From positions 1-8,750 of the forward strand of contig JBFGEG010000128.1 in NCBI GenBank assembly GCA_041580235.1: a stretch of 8,750 bases of DNA. The letters run 5' to 3'. Position numbers and translations under genes: made by a program. Below the pieces are notes generated by a model. It made no database searches and was not told the origin of the DNA. It was given only the letters and a program-made list of their open reading frames with translations. Of this stretch, positions 1-6,699 are shown one piece after another (the stretch's first letter is position 1; every line of letters begins with the position of its first letter). The DNA is from JADFOJ01 sp041580235. GTDB taxonomy: Bacteria; Planctomycetota; Phycisphaerae; Phycisphaerales; SM1A02.

Positions 1-813
1 CGCGCCGTGCGTCTCGTCGGTCTCGGCCACCGAGATCAGGCGATCGATCTCCGCCGCGTCCAGCGCGTGCGCCGGCGGCACCGGTTTGGCGACGAGCACC
101 GCGGTGCGGCAATTCAGCGTCTCCCAGTGCGTCCGGCAGATCTCCGCCACGGCCGCGGCGTTGTCCACCCGCCACCGCGCCTTGCGGCGGCCCTGCGTGA
201 AGAACTCCGCCAGTCGATCCGTCCCGAAGGCGACCACCGGGATCCCCAGCGACTCCAGCGCCTCGAACGTCGCGGGCACGTCGAGAACCGATTTGGGCCC
301 CGAGGCCACGACACAGATCGGTGTCTCGCCGAGAGCCTTGAGGTCCGCCGAGACGTCGGGGTGACTCGTCCACCCGCGGTGCACACCGCCGATGCCGCCC
401 GTAGCCAGGACCCGGATCGGAGGCTCGAGACAACGGCAGGCCTGCACCGTCCCGGACACCGTCGTGCCCGCGGTCACCCCGGCCGCCATGACCGGCGCGA
501 GATCGCCGGCCGCGGCCTTGACCGACGCGCCGTCGGTGACGAGCCGGATCAGCTGCTCGTCGTCGAGGCCGACGTGCAGCACGCCGCCGAGCACGCCCAC
601 CGCCGCCGGCACCACGCCGTGGTCGCGCACCGCCCGATGCTGGGCCCGGACCGCCTCGACGCACACCGGCGTCGTCGAATCCCACCCCAGCCGGTCCGAC
701 GCCCAGCAGCTCGACGGCAGCCCCGCCGTCGCCACCGCCGACTCCAGCGCGACCACGGGCCGGCCGTCGGCCAGCGCGTCATTGACTTCCGGATGAACCT
801 GGATCACCGCCAC
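1..813 (-). CDS. psuG: pseudouridine-5'-phosphate glycosidase, divergent, 3' end beyond window
   Basis: This is a partial gene: 271 codons are visible and the C-terminus lies beyond the left edge. PsuG-family enzymes split pseudouridine 5'-phosphate into uracil and ribose 5-phosphate in the cytosol, as part of modified-nucleotide salvage. Recognisable segments are VHPEVNDALADGRPVVALES near the N-terminus, the family hallmark ATGGIGGVHRG (137-147), HPDVSADL (151-158) and ASGPKSVLD (170-178). The residues expected for catalysis and metal binding in E. coli PsuG appear conserved as Glu24, Lys99, Asp153 and Lys174. The usual ALEST is ALESA here, the KxSRRD segment is reduced to K-A-A-A-G-D, about 14 extra residues follow GLP (33-47), and the usual ANPIP reads AKPVP. 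It is therefore a divergent subfamily member. The GTG at 813 is chosen because it begins the conserved block and lies 23 nt after the helicase stop; another GTG at 807 is possible. No strong ribosome binding site is seen. The spacing suggests co-transcription with the helicase. Confidence 0.88.
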   Translation of the reverse strand, partial: MAVIQVHPEVNDALADGRPVVALESAVATAGLPSSCWASDRLGWDSTTPVCVEAVRAQHRAVRDHGVVPAAVGVLGGVLHVGLDDEQLIRLVTDGASVKAAAGDLAPVMAAGVTAGTTVSGTVQACRCLEPPIRVLATGGIGGVHRGWTSHPDVSADLKALGETPICVVASGPKSVLDVPATFEALESLGIPVVAFGTDRLAEFFTQGRRKARWRVDNAAAVAEICRTHWETLNCRTAVLVAKPVPPAHALDAAEIDRLISVAETDETHGA

Positions 814-836
814 GTCCGCGAAGGGGTGCCCTGCAA

Positions 837-2210
837 CTAACGGCGCCGGGACCGCAGCCGCCCGCCCAGCCGCCGTGCGGGCAGCGATGTCGGCACCACG
901 CCGCCCGGGAACTTGCTCGCGTCGTCGGCCTCACCCTTCGTGGGAGGAGCGAGCGGAATCCGGCTGTGCTCGATACGCAGCTCCTCCTGCCGCTCGATCG
1001 CCCGCTCCCGCTGGGCCGTGATGTCGGCCGGGACGGGACCGGGCTTGAAGTCGGGGTACTCCTCGCAGGGGATCTCGCCGGCAAGCTGCTCGATCGTGGT
1101 CAACAGGCCGCCCTGGTCCGGTGTGACGAAGGACCACGCCTCGCCCTTACGCCCGGCCCGGGCCGTGCGGCCGACCCGGTGGACATAGACCTCCGGGTCA
1201 TCCGGAAGGTCGAAGTTGATCACGTGGCTGATGTCGGCCACGTCGAGGCCGCGGGCGGCGAGGTCCGAGGCCACGAGCACGCTCAACTCGCCGCGCTTGA
1301 ATTGCATCATCACACGGTTTCGTTTGCCCTGGTACATGTCGCCGTGCATGGCGTGGGCGTCAATACCTTTGCGCTTCAGATACTGCGCCAGGGCGTCGAC
1401 GGTCTGCTTGGTCCGGCAGAAGACGAGCGTCACCGCCGGCTCCGTGTGCGTGAGAAGGTGAACGAGAAGTCGCTTCTTGTCCCAGGGCTCGACGTTGAAG
1501 TACCGCTGCTCCACCTCCGATACGGTGAGGCTCTCGCTCTCGGTCGCGACCAGCTTCTCCGGGTCGCGCATGTACTGGCGGGCGAGACGCTCGATCTCCG
1601 CCGAGATCGTCGCCGACACGAAGATCGTCTGCCGGTCGTGCGAGATCACGCCGAGTATGCGGCGAATGTCGTCGCGGAAGCCGATGTCGAGCATCCGGTC
1701 CACCTCGTCCAGGACCGCAAAGCGAACGTTGTCATAGGGCAGAAGGCCGCGGCCGTGCATGTCCATGACCCGGCCGGGAGTGCCCACCACGATCGACGGC
1801 CCTCTCTGGAGACGCTCCGCCTGGATGCGGACACGCTGTCCGCCGTAGACCGTGGCCACCTTGCTCGGCGCGAAGCGAGCCAGCTCGCGGAGGTCGTCGC
1901 CGACCTGCATTGCCAGCTCCCTCGTGGGACACAGGATCAGAACCTCAAAGGGTATCTCCCCGCTGATCCTCTGGAGCAGGGGAGCGCCGAACGCCGCCGT
2001 CTTGCCCGTTCCCGTCTTCGACTGGGCGAGGATGTCACGGCCCTCCAGGGCCAGGGGGATCATCTGCCGCTGCACCTTCGTGGGCTGCGTCCAGCCCAGC
2101 TTCTCGATGGCCCGAAGAAGCGGCGTCGACAACCCCAGTTCTGCGAAGCTCACGGATGGCTCTTGCATTGAATGACTGTGACCTGCCTCTGCCAAAGCGT
2201 CGTGGGGCAT
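837..2210 (-). CDS. DEAD-box (DEVD variant) ATP-dependent RNA helicase
   Basis: This 457-residue superfamily 2 RNA helicase uses ATP to unwind or remodel RNA duplexes and RNA-protein complexes in the cytoplasm. All expected motifs are in order: Q motif (F22 to Q47), motif I AQSKTGTGKT (62-71), Ia PTRELA (95-100), Ib TPGR (144-147), motif II DEVD (168-171), III SAT (199-201), IV VFCRT (263-267), V DLAARGLD (316-323) and VI HRVGRTARAG (344-353). Motif II has Val in place of the third-position Ala of DEAD; the metal- and ATP-contacting acidic residues remain. After the two RecA-like domains, a roughly 90-residue tail is rich in Arg, Glu and Pro and ends RRLGGRLRSRRR, probably for RNA binding. 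The start at 2210 is well supported by AAGGAG placed 7 nt upstream; Met15 (2168) is a weaker alternative. It resembles the RhlE/CsdA/DbpA group, but I cannot choose a symbol. It is followed closely by the psuG-like gene. Confidence 0.97.
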   Translation of the reverse strand: MPHDALAEAGHSHSMQEPSVSFAELGLSTPLLRAIEKLGWTQPTKVQRQMIPLALEGRDILAQSKTGTGKTAAFGAPLLQRISGEIPFEVLILCPTRELAMQVGDDLRELARFAPSKVATVYGGQRVRIQAERLQRGPSIVVGTPGRVMDMHGRGLLPYDNVRFAVLDEVDRMLDIGFRDDIRRILGVISHDRQTIFVSATISAEIERLARQYMRDPEKLVATESESLTVSEVEQRYFNVEPWDKKRLLVHLLTHTEPAVTLVFCRTKQTVDALAQYLKRKGIDAHAMHGDMYQGKRNRVMMQFKRGELSVLVASDLAARGLDVADISHVINFDLPDDPEVYVHRVGRTARAGRKGEAWSFVTPDQGGLLTTIEQLAGEIPCEEYPDFKPGPVPADITAQRERAIERQEELRIEHSRIPLAPPTKGEADDASKFPGGVVPTSLPARRLGGRLRSRRR

Positions 2211-2217
2211 GTGCGGA

Positions 2218-2223
2218 CTCCTT
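2218..2223 (-). promoter_or_regulatory. Shine-Dalgarno site of the helicase gene
   Basis: On the minus strand this reads AAGGAG, with 7 nt before the ATG at 2210. It decides the start in favour of 2210 over the internal Met at 2168, which has no comparably placed site. Confidence 0.75.
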
Positions 2224-2435
2224 GCGCCGCCCGGTCACGGTGCCGGGTGCGCTTACAGGCACCGACGGCCGCCTGCCGGCCCGGCGCCGCAGCCGCGCCC
2301 AAGAGTCCGGCTCGCCCGGCCCCGCCGCCCCCGGCCTCCGGGGGTCGATCGGCCGCGGCCGCCGGTTGCCGATCATGGTACGGGCGCGGCATTGACGATA
2401 CAACCGTACGCCACGCGTTCCATCGCCCGAGCCAC

Positions 2436-2441
2436 GGAAGG
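2436..2441 (+). promoter_or_regulatory. Shine-Dalgarno site of the alanine racemase gene
   Basis: GGAAGG ends 4 nt before the ATG at 2446. The frame is open far upstream, back beyond 2209, so this site and the onset of the family alignment together fix the start. Confidence 0.65.
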
Positions 2442-2445
2442 TCTC

Positions 2446-3729
2446 ATGAGCGAAACGAGCCGGATTCGCGTCAACTTGTCCGCCGCCGAGAGCAACGTCC
2501 GGGTCCTGCGACGGATCATCGGTCCGGATTGCGTCCTGTGCCCCATCGTCAAGGCCGACGCGTACGGGCTCGGCGCGCCGCCCGTCGCCCGCCACCTGAC
2601 GGCGGCCGGGGCGGACATGCTGGCCGTCTACACGCCCGCCCAGGCGGCCGAGCTGGCTCGCTCGGCGGTGGGGGGCCCCATCCTGGTCCTGACGCCGGTG
2701 CGCGAGATGGATCGCATCGACGAGGCGTATCGGCTGCTGATCCGCGGCGACCTGCATCTGACCGTTCACGACGGCGACCACCTGGAATGCCTTGTGCGGC
2801 TGGCCGAGCGGTTCGCGACGGTCATACCGCTGCACCTGGAGGTGGACACGGGAATGAGCCGCGGAGGCTGCAGCTCCGCCCAGGCCCCGAAGCTCGCCCG
2901 TCGCATCGCCGATCACCGCTGGCTGCGTCTGGCGGGGCTGAGCACGCACTTCGCCCGCGCCGGGTCCGATGCCCGGTTCACCAGCCGGCAGCTCACCGCC
3001 TTCGAGACCGTCGTGGCCAAGTGCGGGCCGCTGGTGCCGCCGGACTGCCTGATCCACGCGGCCAACACGTTCGCCACCCTCCGCCACCGGAAGTTCCACA
3101 AGGCCATGGTCCGCGTGGGCCAGGCGTGGGCCGGCATCGGCCTCGACGCGATCCCGGACGCCGGTTTTCGTCGCGAGGCCGCAGAGCTTCGCCCGATCCT
3201 GACCTGGAAAAGCTGCCTTGTGCAGCTCAAGACGATCGACCGCGGTTCGACGGTGGGCTACGGGTCCACCTGGACGGCTCAACGCCGCAGCCGGATCGGG
3301 CTGGTGCCGGTGGGCTACGCCGACGGTTACCCCATGGGAGCGGCCTCCACCGACGACGAGCCGAAACCGGCTTGTGTCGGGGTCGAGATCGGGTCCCGCG
3401 GGCAGCGACGCTTCGTGCGGGTCGTGGGCCAGGTGAACATGGACCAGATCACGATCGACCTGACCGACCTCGCCTCGCCCCGTGGCCGCCAGCAGGTGAC
3501 CCTGGAGCCGGGGACGGCGGTGGAGCTCATCGGGACGGACACCGACGCGCCCAACCACCTGCCGAACCTGGCCCGCATCGCGGGCACCGTTCCTCACGAG
3601 CTCCTCTGCCGGCTCAATCCGCGGGTCAAGCGGATCTATCACGCCAAGGAAAGCTATCAGGGGTCAGAGGTCGGAGGCCGGGGCACGCGGCATAAGATCG
3701 CAGGTGCTACCTCAGCTTCATCCTGCTGA
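2446..3729 (+). CDS. alr: alanine racemase (PLP-dependent)
   Basis: The 427-residue protein is a fold-type III PLP enzyme that interconverts L- and D-alanine for peptidoglycan synthesis in the cytoplasm. The PLP lysine is Lys36 in PIVKADAYGLG. The EVDTGMSRGG block is at 132-141, and the catalytic tyrosine of the C-terminal beta domain is Tyr272 in STVGYGSTW. VGYADGYP (289-296) and GQVNMDQITIDLT (328-340) are typical, as is HAANT (204-208, with Thr where Ser is common). The start at 2446 has a good ribosome binding site and begins directly at the domain. The core ends near VKRIYHAKE (about residue 404). The last 20-odd residues are encoded by spacer-like DNA (GGTCAGAGGTCGGAGG) and look like read-through rather than a domain. 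Substrate could in principle be another amino acid, since related racemases exist, but alanine is the best call. Confidence 0.93.
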   Translation: MSETSRIRVNLSAAESNVRVLRRIIGPDCVLCPIVKADAYGLGAPPVARHLTAAGADMLAVYTPAQAAELARSAVGGPILVLTPVREMDRIDEAYRLLIRGDLHLTVHDGDHLECLVRLAERFATVIPLHLEVDTGMSRGGCSSAQAPKLARRIADHRWLRLAGLSTHFARAGSDARFTSRQLTAFETVVAKCGPLVPPDCLIHAANTFATLRHRKFHKAMVRVGQAWAGIGLDAIPDAGFRREAAELRPILTWKSCLVQLKTIDRGSTVGYGSTWTAQRRSRIGLVPVGYADGYPMGAASTDDEPKPACVGVEIGSRGQRRFVRVVGQVNMDQITIDLTDLASPRGRQQVTLEPGTAVELIGTDTDAPNHLPNLARIAGTVPHELLCRLNPRVKRIYHAKESYQGSEVGGRGTRHKIAGATSASSC

Positions 3730-3730
3730 G
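3711..3730 (+). terminator. small hairpin at the alr stop codon
   Basis: CTCAGC (3711-3716) and GCTGAG (3725-3730) form a perfect 6-bp stem with an 8-nt loop, and the alr TGA stop is inside the 3' arm. No T-run follows, so it is at best a weak terminator or a processing structure. The sequence just after it (about 3731-3748) resembles the GGGGTCAG spacer words at 3659-3667 in inverse orientation. Confidence 0.3.
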
Positions 3731-3772
3731 CCCTGACTGCTGATCCCCGAACCCTTCAATCTCGACGCCGTC

Positions 3773-4912
3773 GTGATCGGCGCCGGTCCCGCCGGAAGCA
3801 GCGTCGCCCGCGCGCTGGCCGGGCTCGGCTGGCGGACCGCCCTCGTGGAGCGCGGCCCGCGACACCGCGGCAAGGCGTGCGGTCATTGCCTCAATCCTCG
3901 TGCCGCGCGGCTGCTGCGATCCGCGGGCCTGCTCAACGACACGCGACGCCTCGCCGTCGGCGCCACGCGCCGGCTGCGGGTCCACGCCGAGCACTGCTCG
4001 CCGGTCTCCGCGGAGCTGCCGGCGTGCGAGGAGACAGGGCCCGGTCTGCTCGTCGAGCGTCACCGCTTCGACCAGATGCTCATCGACCGGGCGGCGGAGG
4101 CCGGTGTCCGAGTCCTCCAGCCGGCGTCGGCGAACCTCGCTGCGGTCGGGCGGCACGAGGCGCTGGTCGAGGTGACGCAGGGGCGTGATCGTGTGCGATT
4201 GTGCTGCCCGCTGGTCGTCGGCGCCGACGGGCTGCGCAGCGCGACCGCGGCCGCGGCGGGGCTCGGTCCGCCGGCGCGCGTCGGGCGCAAGTACGGCTTC
4301 GCGCTCGACGTGCCGCTCGCCGAGGCCGGGACCGGATGGATGCCCGAGGCTGACACGATCGAGATGTTCGTCACCGCCGACGGCTACCTCGGCATCGTGC
4401 GTCACGGTCCCGGCCTCCTGCACCTGGCGGGCCTGGTCGGGCAGGGCGTGGCCGCCCGGAGCCCGTACGGCTTCATCGGCGCCGCCACCCGCCGCTTCGG
4501 TGTCCTGGGGCAGACCGGGCTCGACGACCTCGACCCGCACCAGTGCATCCGGCTGCTGGGGGCCGGCCCCATCCCCTGCCGCCCCGGACGCATCGCGGCC
4601 GGGCCCGTCGTGCTCGTGGGAGACGCGGCCGGATACACCGAACCGTTCAGCGGCGAAGGGATGAGCTGGGCCCTCCAGGGTGCCCAGGTGCTGGCCGAGG
4701 TTGCCGCCCGCCGAGAACCCGGCTCGTGGCCCAGCGACGCGTCGCGCGACTACCAACGCAGCTGGCGCAAGCACGTCGGTCGCCGCCAGTACCTGGGCCG
4801 CGCGTTGTCCACAGCCCTCGAGCGGCCCGGGCTCGGCCGCAGCCTCCACCGGGTCGCGGGGCGCCACCCGAGCATCGCCCGGTGGCTGATCGGACAGGCG
4901 GTCTTGCCATGA
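3773..4912 (+). CDS. FAD-dependent oxidoreductase, geranylgeranyl-reductase / aromatic-hydroxylase type
   Basis: This 379-residue flavoprotein has the PHBH-like fold. It contains an N-terminal Rossmann GAGPAG (3-8) followed by a VER strand end (25-27), the second FAD/NAD(P)H motif VVGADGLRS (148-156), and the GD motif LVGDAAGYTEPFSGEGM (281-297) that binds the FAD ribityl chain. KACGHCLNPRA (34-44) is typical of the geranylgeranyl-reductase-like group. It overlaps the type III polyketide synthase by ATGA at 4909-4912, so the two are translationally coupled. The partner suggests that it oxidises or reduces the polyketide product, as the flavoprotein hydroxylase of the Streptomyces srs alkylresorcinol operon does; this is inference. 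The start is uncertain. The first canonical codon, GTG 3773, cuts into the first beta strand (DAVVIGAG continues upstream), and the in-frame stop is at 3734-3736, leaving only CTG codons at 3737 and 3740. No clear ribosome binding site is seen. Confidence 0.85.
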   Translation: MIGAGPAGSSVARALAGLGWRTALVERGPRHRGKACGHCLNPRAARLLRSAGLLNDTRRLAVGATRRLRVHAEHCSPVSAELPACEETGPGLLVERHRFDQMLIDRAAEAGVRVLQPASANLAAVGRHEALVEVTQGRDRVRLCCPLVVGADGLRSATAAAAGLGPPARVGRKYGFALDVPLAEAGTGWMPEADTIEMFVTADGYLGIVRHGPGLLHLAGLVGQGVAARSPYGFIGAATRRFGVLGQTGLDDLDPHQCIRLLGAGPIPCRPGRIAAGPVVLVGDAAGYTEPFSGEGMSWALQGAQVLAEVAARREPGSWPSDASRDYQRSWRKHVGRRQYLGRALSTALERPGLGRSLHRVAGRHPSIARWLIGQAVLP

Positions 4913-6018
4913 ACGACCAGGGAGTCGCGCCCGGCCCGCTTCGGCCGCGCTCGCGGGTGACATCGCGCCGGCCGGGGCACCACCTGCACCGGCCCTCGCT
5001 CATGGGCCTCGGGACGGCCACGCCGTCACTGTGCCTGGAGCAGGCGGCGGTGACCCGGCGTCTCGCGGAGCTGTGGCAGCTGACCGGCGGCGAGCTCAAA
5101 CGTTGGCATCGCATCGTCGCCGGCGCCGGCATTGAGCGCCGCCACGGCCTGCTGCCAGTCGACGAGGTCATGGGCCTGTCCACGCAACAGCGGATGGAGG
5201 TGTACGAGCTCAACGCGCCCGCCCTGGCCTCGGCCGCGGCGGTCCGGGCGCTCTCGCAGGGGGGCCTGGCGGCGGACAGGATCACGGATCTGGTCGTCGT
5301 GTCGTGCACCGGCTTCTCGGCGCCGGGCCTCGACGTGACGCTCGTGGAGCGTCTGGGCCTGCCGCCGACCGTGCGTCGGACGATCGTCGGCTTCATGGGC
5401 TGCTTCGGGGCCATTGTCGGGCTCCGCAATGCCGTGGCCACGTGCCGGGCCGATCCGCGGGCCGTGACCCTCGTCGTGTGCCTGGAGCTGTGCTCCCTGC
5501 ACCTGCGGTTCGACCGCAGCCCCCAGAACCAGGTGGCTTCGGCGCTCTTTGCTGACGGTGCTGCCGCGGCCGTCGTCGCGGGCCCCGCGGCGTGTAACGG
5601 AGCGTCCAGCCTGGGGCAACTCACGCTGGGCCACAGCCGCCTGATCACGCAGGGGCGGGACTGGATGACCTGGCGGATCACGGACAACGGCTTCGCGATG
5701 ACGCTGAGCCGCGAAGTCCCTGGTGCGATCCGCGCCAGCGTGGCTGCCGTCGTGGACGAGGCAGGGCCGTCCCGGCCGGGATGCTACATCGTCCATCCTG
5801 GCGGGCCCGACATCCTCGAAGCCGTCGACGCGAGCCTGGGGCTCGACGGGGGTGCCGGTCTGGAGGCGGCCCGCCACGTGCTGCGAGGCTACGGCAACAT
5901 GTCCTCGGTCACCGTGCTCTTCGTGCTGGCCGAGGCGCTCGCCCGCGGGTACCGGCCGCCCGCGATGATGCTGGCCTTCGGGCCGGGTCTGGCGGTGGAG
6001 AGCCTGGGGCTGGCGTAG
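4909..6018 (+). CDS. type III polyketide synthase (chalcone/stilbene synthase family)
   Basis: This 369-residue thiolase-fold homodimeric enzyme extends an acyl-CoA starter with malonyl-CoA units and cyclises the chain to a resorcinol, phloroglucinol or pyrone. The catalytic triad is complete: Cys165 in GFMGCFGA, His296 in YIVHPGGPDIL and Asn330 in GYGNMSS. SCTGFSAPGLD (132-142), ALFADGAAA (212-220) and the C-terminal AFGPG loop (356-360, usually GFGPG) also fit. The first roughly 30 residues are a basic, unaligned extension. The start ATG is embedded in the ATGA overlap with the upstream flavoprotein gene, giving a tight two-gene unit. Bacterial relatives include alkylresorcinol and alkylpyrone synthases; the starter cannot be read from sequence here. 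No methyltransferase or acyl-CoA ligase gene is in the window. A terminator-like hairpin follows 46 nt after the stop. Confidence 0.94.
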   Translation: MNDQGVAPGPLRPRSRVTSRRPGHHLHRPSLMGLGTATPSLCLEQAAVTRRLAELWQLTGGELKRWHRIVAGAGIERRHGLLPVDEVMGLSTQQRMEVYELNAPALASAAAVRALSQGGLAADRITDLVVVSCTGFSAPGLDVTLVERLGLPPTVRRTIVGFMGCFGAIVGLRNAVATCRADPRAVTLVVCLELCSLHLRFDRSPQNQVASALFADGAAAAVVAGPAACNGASSLGQLTLGHSRLITQGRDWMTWRITDNGFAMTLSREVPGAIRASVAAVVDEAGPSRPGCYIVHPGGPDILEAVDASLGLDGGAGLEAARHVLRGYGNMSSVTVLFVLAEALARGYRPPAMMLAFGPGLAVESLGLA

Positions 6019-6026
6019 CAGTCTGT

Positions 6027-6204
6027 GCGGCGGGTGTCTTGGTGTTCTGCGGCCGGCGTCACAACCGCGGCATCCATGCCGCGGGCTGGTCATGTCGATT
6101 GTTCGGCATCCTGCCTCACCGTCGAGCCCTCGCTAGGAACAGGCTTGCCCCAGTGGTTGCGGGACGCTGTCTTGCCTCATGACCCATGGCTCGTTCCGAA
6201 CCCC
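6027..6204 (+). repeat. intergenic repeat, copy A
   Basis: This copy begins 8 nt after the polyketide synthase stop. Its left part is GCGGCGGGTGTCTT (6027-6040) followed by a CTGCGGCCGGC word. Its right part is GAGCCCTCGCT (6124-6134) followed by a 69-bp core (6136-6204). By hand alignment the core matches the core of copy B (7639-7707) at 65 of 69 positions. Relative to copy B, this copy carries about 50 bp extra, including the hairpin at 6065-6084, and lacks a 25-bp piece after GAGCCCTCGCT. The mosaic of shared and missing blocks suggests a dispersed non-coding element. Confidence 0.75.
6065..6084 (+). terminator. terminator-like GC-rich hairpin after the polyketide synthase gene
   Basis: CCGCGGCA (6065-6072) pairs perfectly with TGCCGCGG (6077-6084) around the 4-nt loop TCCA. 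It sits 46 nt downstream of the polyketide synthase stop. There is no U-tract after it, so it would be a non-canonical terminator or an mRNA 3'-end stabiliser. It lies in the part of repeat copy A that copy B lacks. Confidence 0.45.
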
Positions 6205-6380
6205 TCACCCGGACTCACAGAACCCACGACTCCTGATTCCTCTTACGTTTAGGCGCTTCGGGGCACGCAGCGTGACGGCGGGGAGCTTGGTGTCTGTTCC
6301 GACCGATAACGTTGAGGGCTTCGGGCAGCCCACGCACTGTTTTCACGCCTCCGGATGGGCGGGCCGATACGTTGTACAGA

Positions 6381-6476
6381 CAGGAGTGCGGAGTTCGGGA
6401 AGCAAAGCATTATCTACGAGGGACTGCCTGCGGGCCGACCCACCTGGAATACCGCTTCCCGAACTCCATGCTCCTG
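6381..6476 (+). ncRNA. candidate structured RNA or inverted-repeat element with 23-bp stem
   Basis: The arms 6381-6403 and 6454-6476 are complementary over 23 positions: 20 Watson-Crick pairs, two G-U wobbles (if transcribed plus) and one C-A mismatch at 6389/6468. The innermost 14 bp, GGAGTTCGGGAAGC with its exact reverse complement, are perfect. The 50-nt centre (6404-6453) starts AAAGCATTATC and contains a possible GGG-CCGA-CCC mini-hairpin. The length and large unpaired centre suit a small RNA or a cis-acting leader, but also a miniature inverted-repeat element. I could not match it to SRP RNA, tmRNA, RNase P, 6S RNA or a known riboswitch. Strand is assigned by the downstream gene and the wobble pairs only. 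Confidence 0.45.
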
Positions 6477-6496
6477 GGGGCCAGCCCCGTTCGGCT

Positions 6497-6532
6497 CGCT
6501 CGTGAGAGCGCTGCGTTCGGCCAACCGGCCGA
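6497..6532 (+). other. two small adjacent hairpins
   Basis: CGCTC (6497-6501) pairs with GAGCG (6506-6510) around GTGA, a GNRA-type tetraloop. Just after it TCGGCC (6517-6522) pairs with GGCCGA (6527-6532) around AACC. They follow the large inverted repeat by about 20 nt and may be part of the same transcript. There is no T-run. Confidence 0.3.
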
Positions 6533-6577
6533 CCTCGCTCCTGGACGGACCGCCGAATCCCTGGAACCGCGGGCCAC

Positions 6578-6600
6578 GCGGCGGGTGTCTTCTCTTCTTG
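6578..6600 (+). repeat. partial intergenic repeat, copy C
   Basis: GCGGCGGGTGTCTTCTC begins at 6578. It matches the left end of copies A (6027) and B (7560), sharing the CTTCTC continuation with B. The rest is not clearly conserved, apart from a CTCCTGATTC word at 6658-6667 that also occurs at the tail of copy A (6231-6240). It is a degenerate or truncated copy. Confidence 0.4.
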
Positions 6601-6699
6601 CCCGACGCCTTTGCATCACGGCATCAGGCACCATGGGAGCGAGCACCCGACACGCATCTCCTGATTCGCTGTTTGCTCCGGCGGCTCTAAGATGCTCGG

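Larger units (their letters stand above)
2211..2445. other. divergent intergenic region, helicase / alanine racemase
   Basis: This 235-bp spacer lies between outward-facing genes, so promoters for both should be here. In the future 5' leader of the helicase there is an inverted repeat, CGGTGCC (2238-2244) and GGCACCG (2258-2264), with a 13-nt loop; it could fold in the mRNA. A TTGACG (2392-2397) resembles a plus-strand -35 box, but no convincing -10 follows at normal spacing. On the minus strand TTGTAT (2403-2398) and TACCAT (2379-2374) are 18 nt apart and form a weak promoter candidate. The middle is very GC-rich, with a palindrome around CGGCCGCGGCCG. Reading frames stay open through it because of base composition, but none resembles a known protein. 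Confidence 0.5.
6205..6699. other. non-coding stretch before mqnA
   Basis: No convincing gene lies here. Open frames exist (for example 6312-6728 plus) but have no recognisable protein character. The region holds the inverted repeat at 6381-6476, two further small hairpins and a partial third repeat copy at 6578. The first 130 bp (about 6205-6340) show nothing I can interpret. A possible -10-like TAAGAT at 6688-6693 lies 6 nt before the mqnA ATG, which would imply a nearly leaderless message; the matching -35 is weak. Confidence 0.5.

Noticed and set aside
7..840. Long plus-strand open frame (277 codons) at the left edge
   Set aside because: It is Arg/His/Pro-rich without any domain; the minus strand here encodes a clear PsuG-family protein, so this is a GC-driven antisense shadow.
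966..2171. Plus-strand 401-codon frame opposite the helicase
   Set aside because: It is exactly antisense to the conserved helicase motifs and has no family resemblance of its own.
2209..2445. N-terminal extension of the alanine racemase frame
   Set aside because: The frame is open, but the residues are low-complexity Arg/Pro-rich; the ATG at 2446 has a ribosome binding site and starts the domain.
2035..3642. Minus-strand 535-codon frame spanning helicase start and alanine racemase
   Set aside because: It crosses two real genes and a spacer, and its composition is that of antisense high-GC DNA.
3707..4963. Minus-strand 418-codon frame opposite the flavoprotein gene
   Set aside because: The plus strand has FAD-binding motifs in order; this frame shows none.
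4647..6093. Minus-strand long frames opposite the type III polyketide synthase
   Set aside because: They are antisense to an intact Cys-His-Asn enzyme and have no recognisable domains.
6381..6476. Assignment of the inverted repeat as 6S RNA, SRP RNA or 5S rRNA
   Set aside because: The SRP GGAAG tetraloop region, the 5S consensus after CCGAAC, and the size and bubble layout of 6S RNA are not found, so it is left unassigned.
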